Both the position numbers and the translations under genes were made by a program. The notes below the pieces were generated by a model, which was given only the letters and a program-made list of their open reading frames with translations, was not told the DNA's origin and searched no databases. A DNA stretch of 64,000 nucleotides from JAPLDA01 sp043787975 (GTDB taxonomy: Bacteria; Bacteroidota; Bacteroidia; AKYH767-A; 2013-40CM-41-45): assembly GCA_043787975.1 (NCBI GenBank), contig JAYVUK010000035.1, positions 61,024-125,023 of the forward strand, given 5' to 3'. Below, piece after piece: positions 63,656 to 64,000 of this stretch (its first letter is position 1; every line of letters begins with the position of its first letter).

Positions 63656-63878
63656 AGTTTGGAATTCTACCCAAAACCTGCTTCACAAATAATTTTATGC
63701 AGATAATAGTGGATAATTGTTGTTTTCATTATTAAATTCAGAAGTGCGAAAAAAAGTGGACAACTTGAGAGTACAATATCTAAATCACAACAGTCACATT
63801 GTCGCTCCTTTTAAACAAGTTTCCTTCGCTAAAATTTCAACCAACCATTGCACTCACGTTCGATACAATCATCCACTT

Positions 63879-64000
63879 TTACAAGGAGTGAAAAACCTGC
63901 TTGTATGACATTTCCGAAAGCCCGATGTAGCTACGAGTACTTGCAATGGACGAATGATGCAGTAGCTCGGAGAGCATAATGAGTGAATGTTCCGACTGCC
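63879..64000 (-). CDS. Tyrosine recombinase, C-terminal end (continues beyond window)
   Basis: The minus strand at the right edge encodes 39 residues ending in a stop at 63879-63881. They include SLIMLSELLHHSSIASTRSY and IGLSEMSYKQVF. This is the end of a tyrosine recombinase: the second histidine of the active site is in LLHHSS, and the nucleophile is Tyr in TRSYIGLSE. The LxHxSIxxTxxY spacing matches XerC/D-like and phage integrases and differs from the 52109 integrase (MLGMTKEKTFYNYI). It may be the other integrase of the same element or part of a neighbouring one. Confidence 0.8.
   Translation of the reverse strand, partial: QSEHSLIMLSELLHHSSIASTRSYIGLSEMSYKQVFHSL

Noticed and set aside
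1..64000. CRISPR arrays, rRNA genes or complete tRNA genes
   Set aside because: No regularly spaced repeats, no rRNA-like blocks and no full cloverleaf were found by eye; only a tRNA 3' remnant at 51914-51930.

Overview
The window reads as chromosomal DNA of a Bacteroidota (Bacteroidetes) bacterium. The evidence is two proteins ending in type IX secretion (T9SS) type A sorting domains, Bacteroidota-type small families (DUF5606, ORF6N, DUF4260, WG-repeat), candidate promoters of the TAnnTTTG class, weak Shine-Dalgarno signals and an AT-rich genome. No rRNA operon, complete tRNA or CRISPR array was found.

Layout. 1-9.5 kb holds the 3' end of secA, a small XRE regulator, a two-component pair (CHASE3/PAS histidine kinase plus NarL-type regulator), two orphan receiver proteins and an OPT-family transporter. 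9.5-24 kb is mostly housekeeping or cell-envelope genes (YdeI/OmdA-like protein, T9SS cargo, ORF6N, YifB/ComM, GmhA-type isomerase, SulP transporter, murB, large hybrid kinase, M3 peptidase, DUF5606). 24.4-27.3 kb is a T9SS-exported subtilisin. 27.5-37.8 kb is one long minus-strand export cluster: TetR, TolC, RND adaptor, RND pump, DUF4260, a second adaptor, then an ABC permease and ATPase. 38-51.3 kb has purB, an mntA-hepT toxin-antitoxin pair coupled to an MFS and an Fe-S protein gene, hemE, an Omp85 protein, ung, OsmC, lipA and a WG-repeat protein.

From about 51.9 kb to the right edge lies an integrative element. Its left end is marked by a short tRNA 3'-end remnant followed on the host side by a terminator, with a tyrosine integrase just inside. 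It carries an excisionase-like HTH, a DUF5131 (Gp37/Gp68) protein, two different DNA methyltransferases without a recognisable endonuclease, several unknown proteins, a BT4734-type primase-like protein behind a structured leader, gene fragments, a large unknown membrane protein, and a second recombinase that runs off the right edge.

The chromosome also carries much small repeat DNA. There is a 157-bp MITE-like element with perfect 18-bp inverted ends and a 10-bp target duplication, a degenerate relative of it, a 164-bp palindrome, a REP-like cluster, and several distinct families of short-period (7-9 nt) tandem repeats, often with an inverted partner. One of these repeats lies in frame inside hemE and another abuts the TTG start of lipA.
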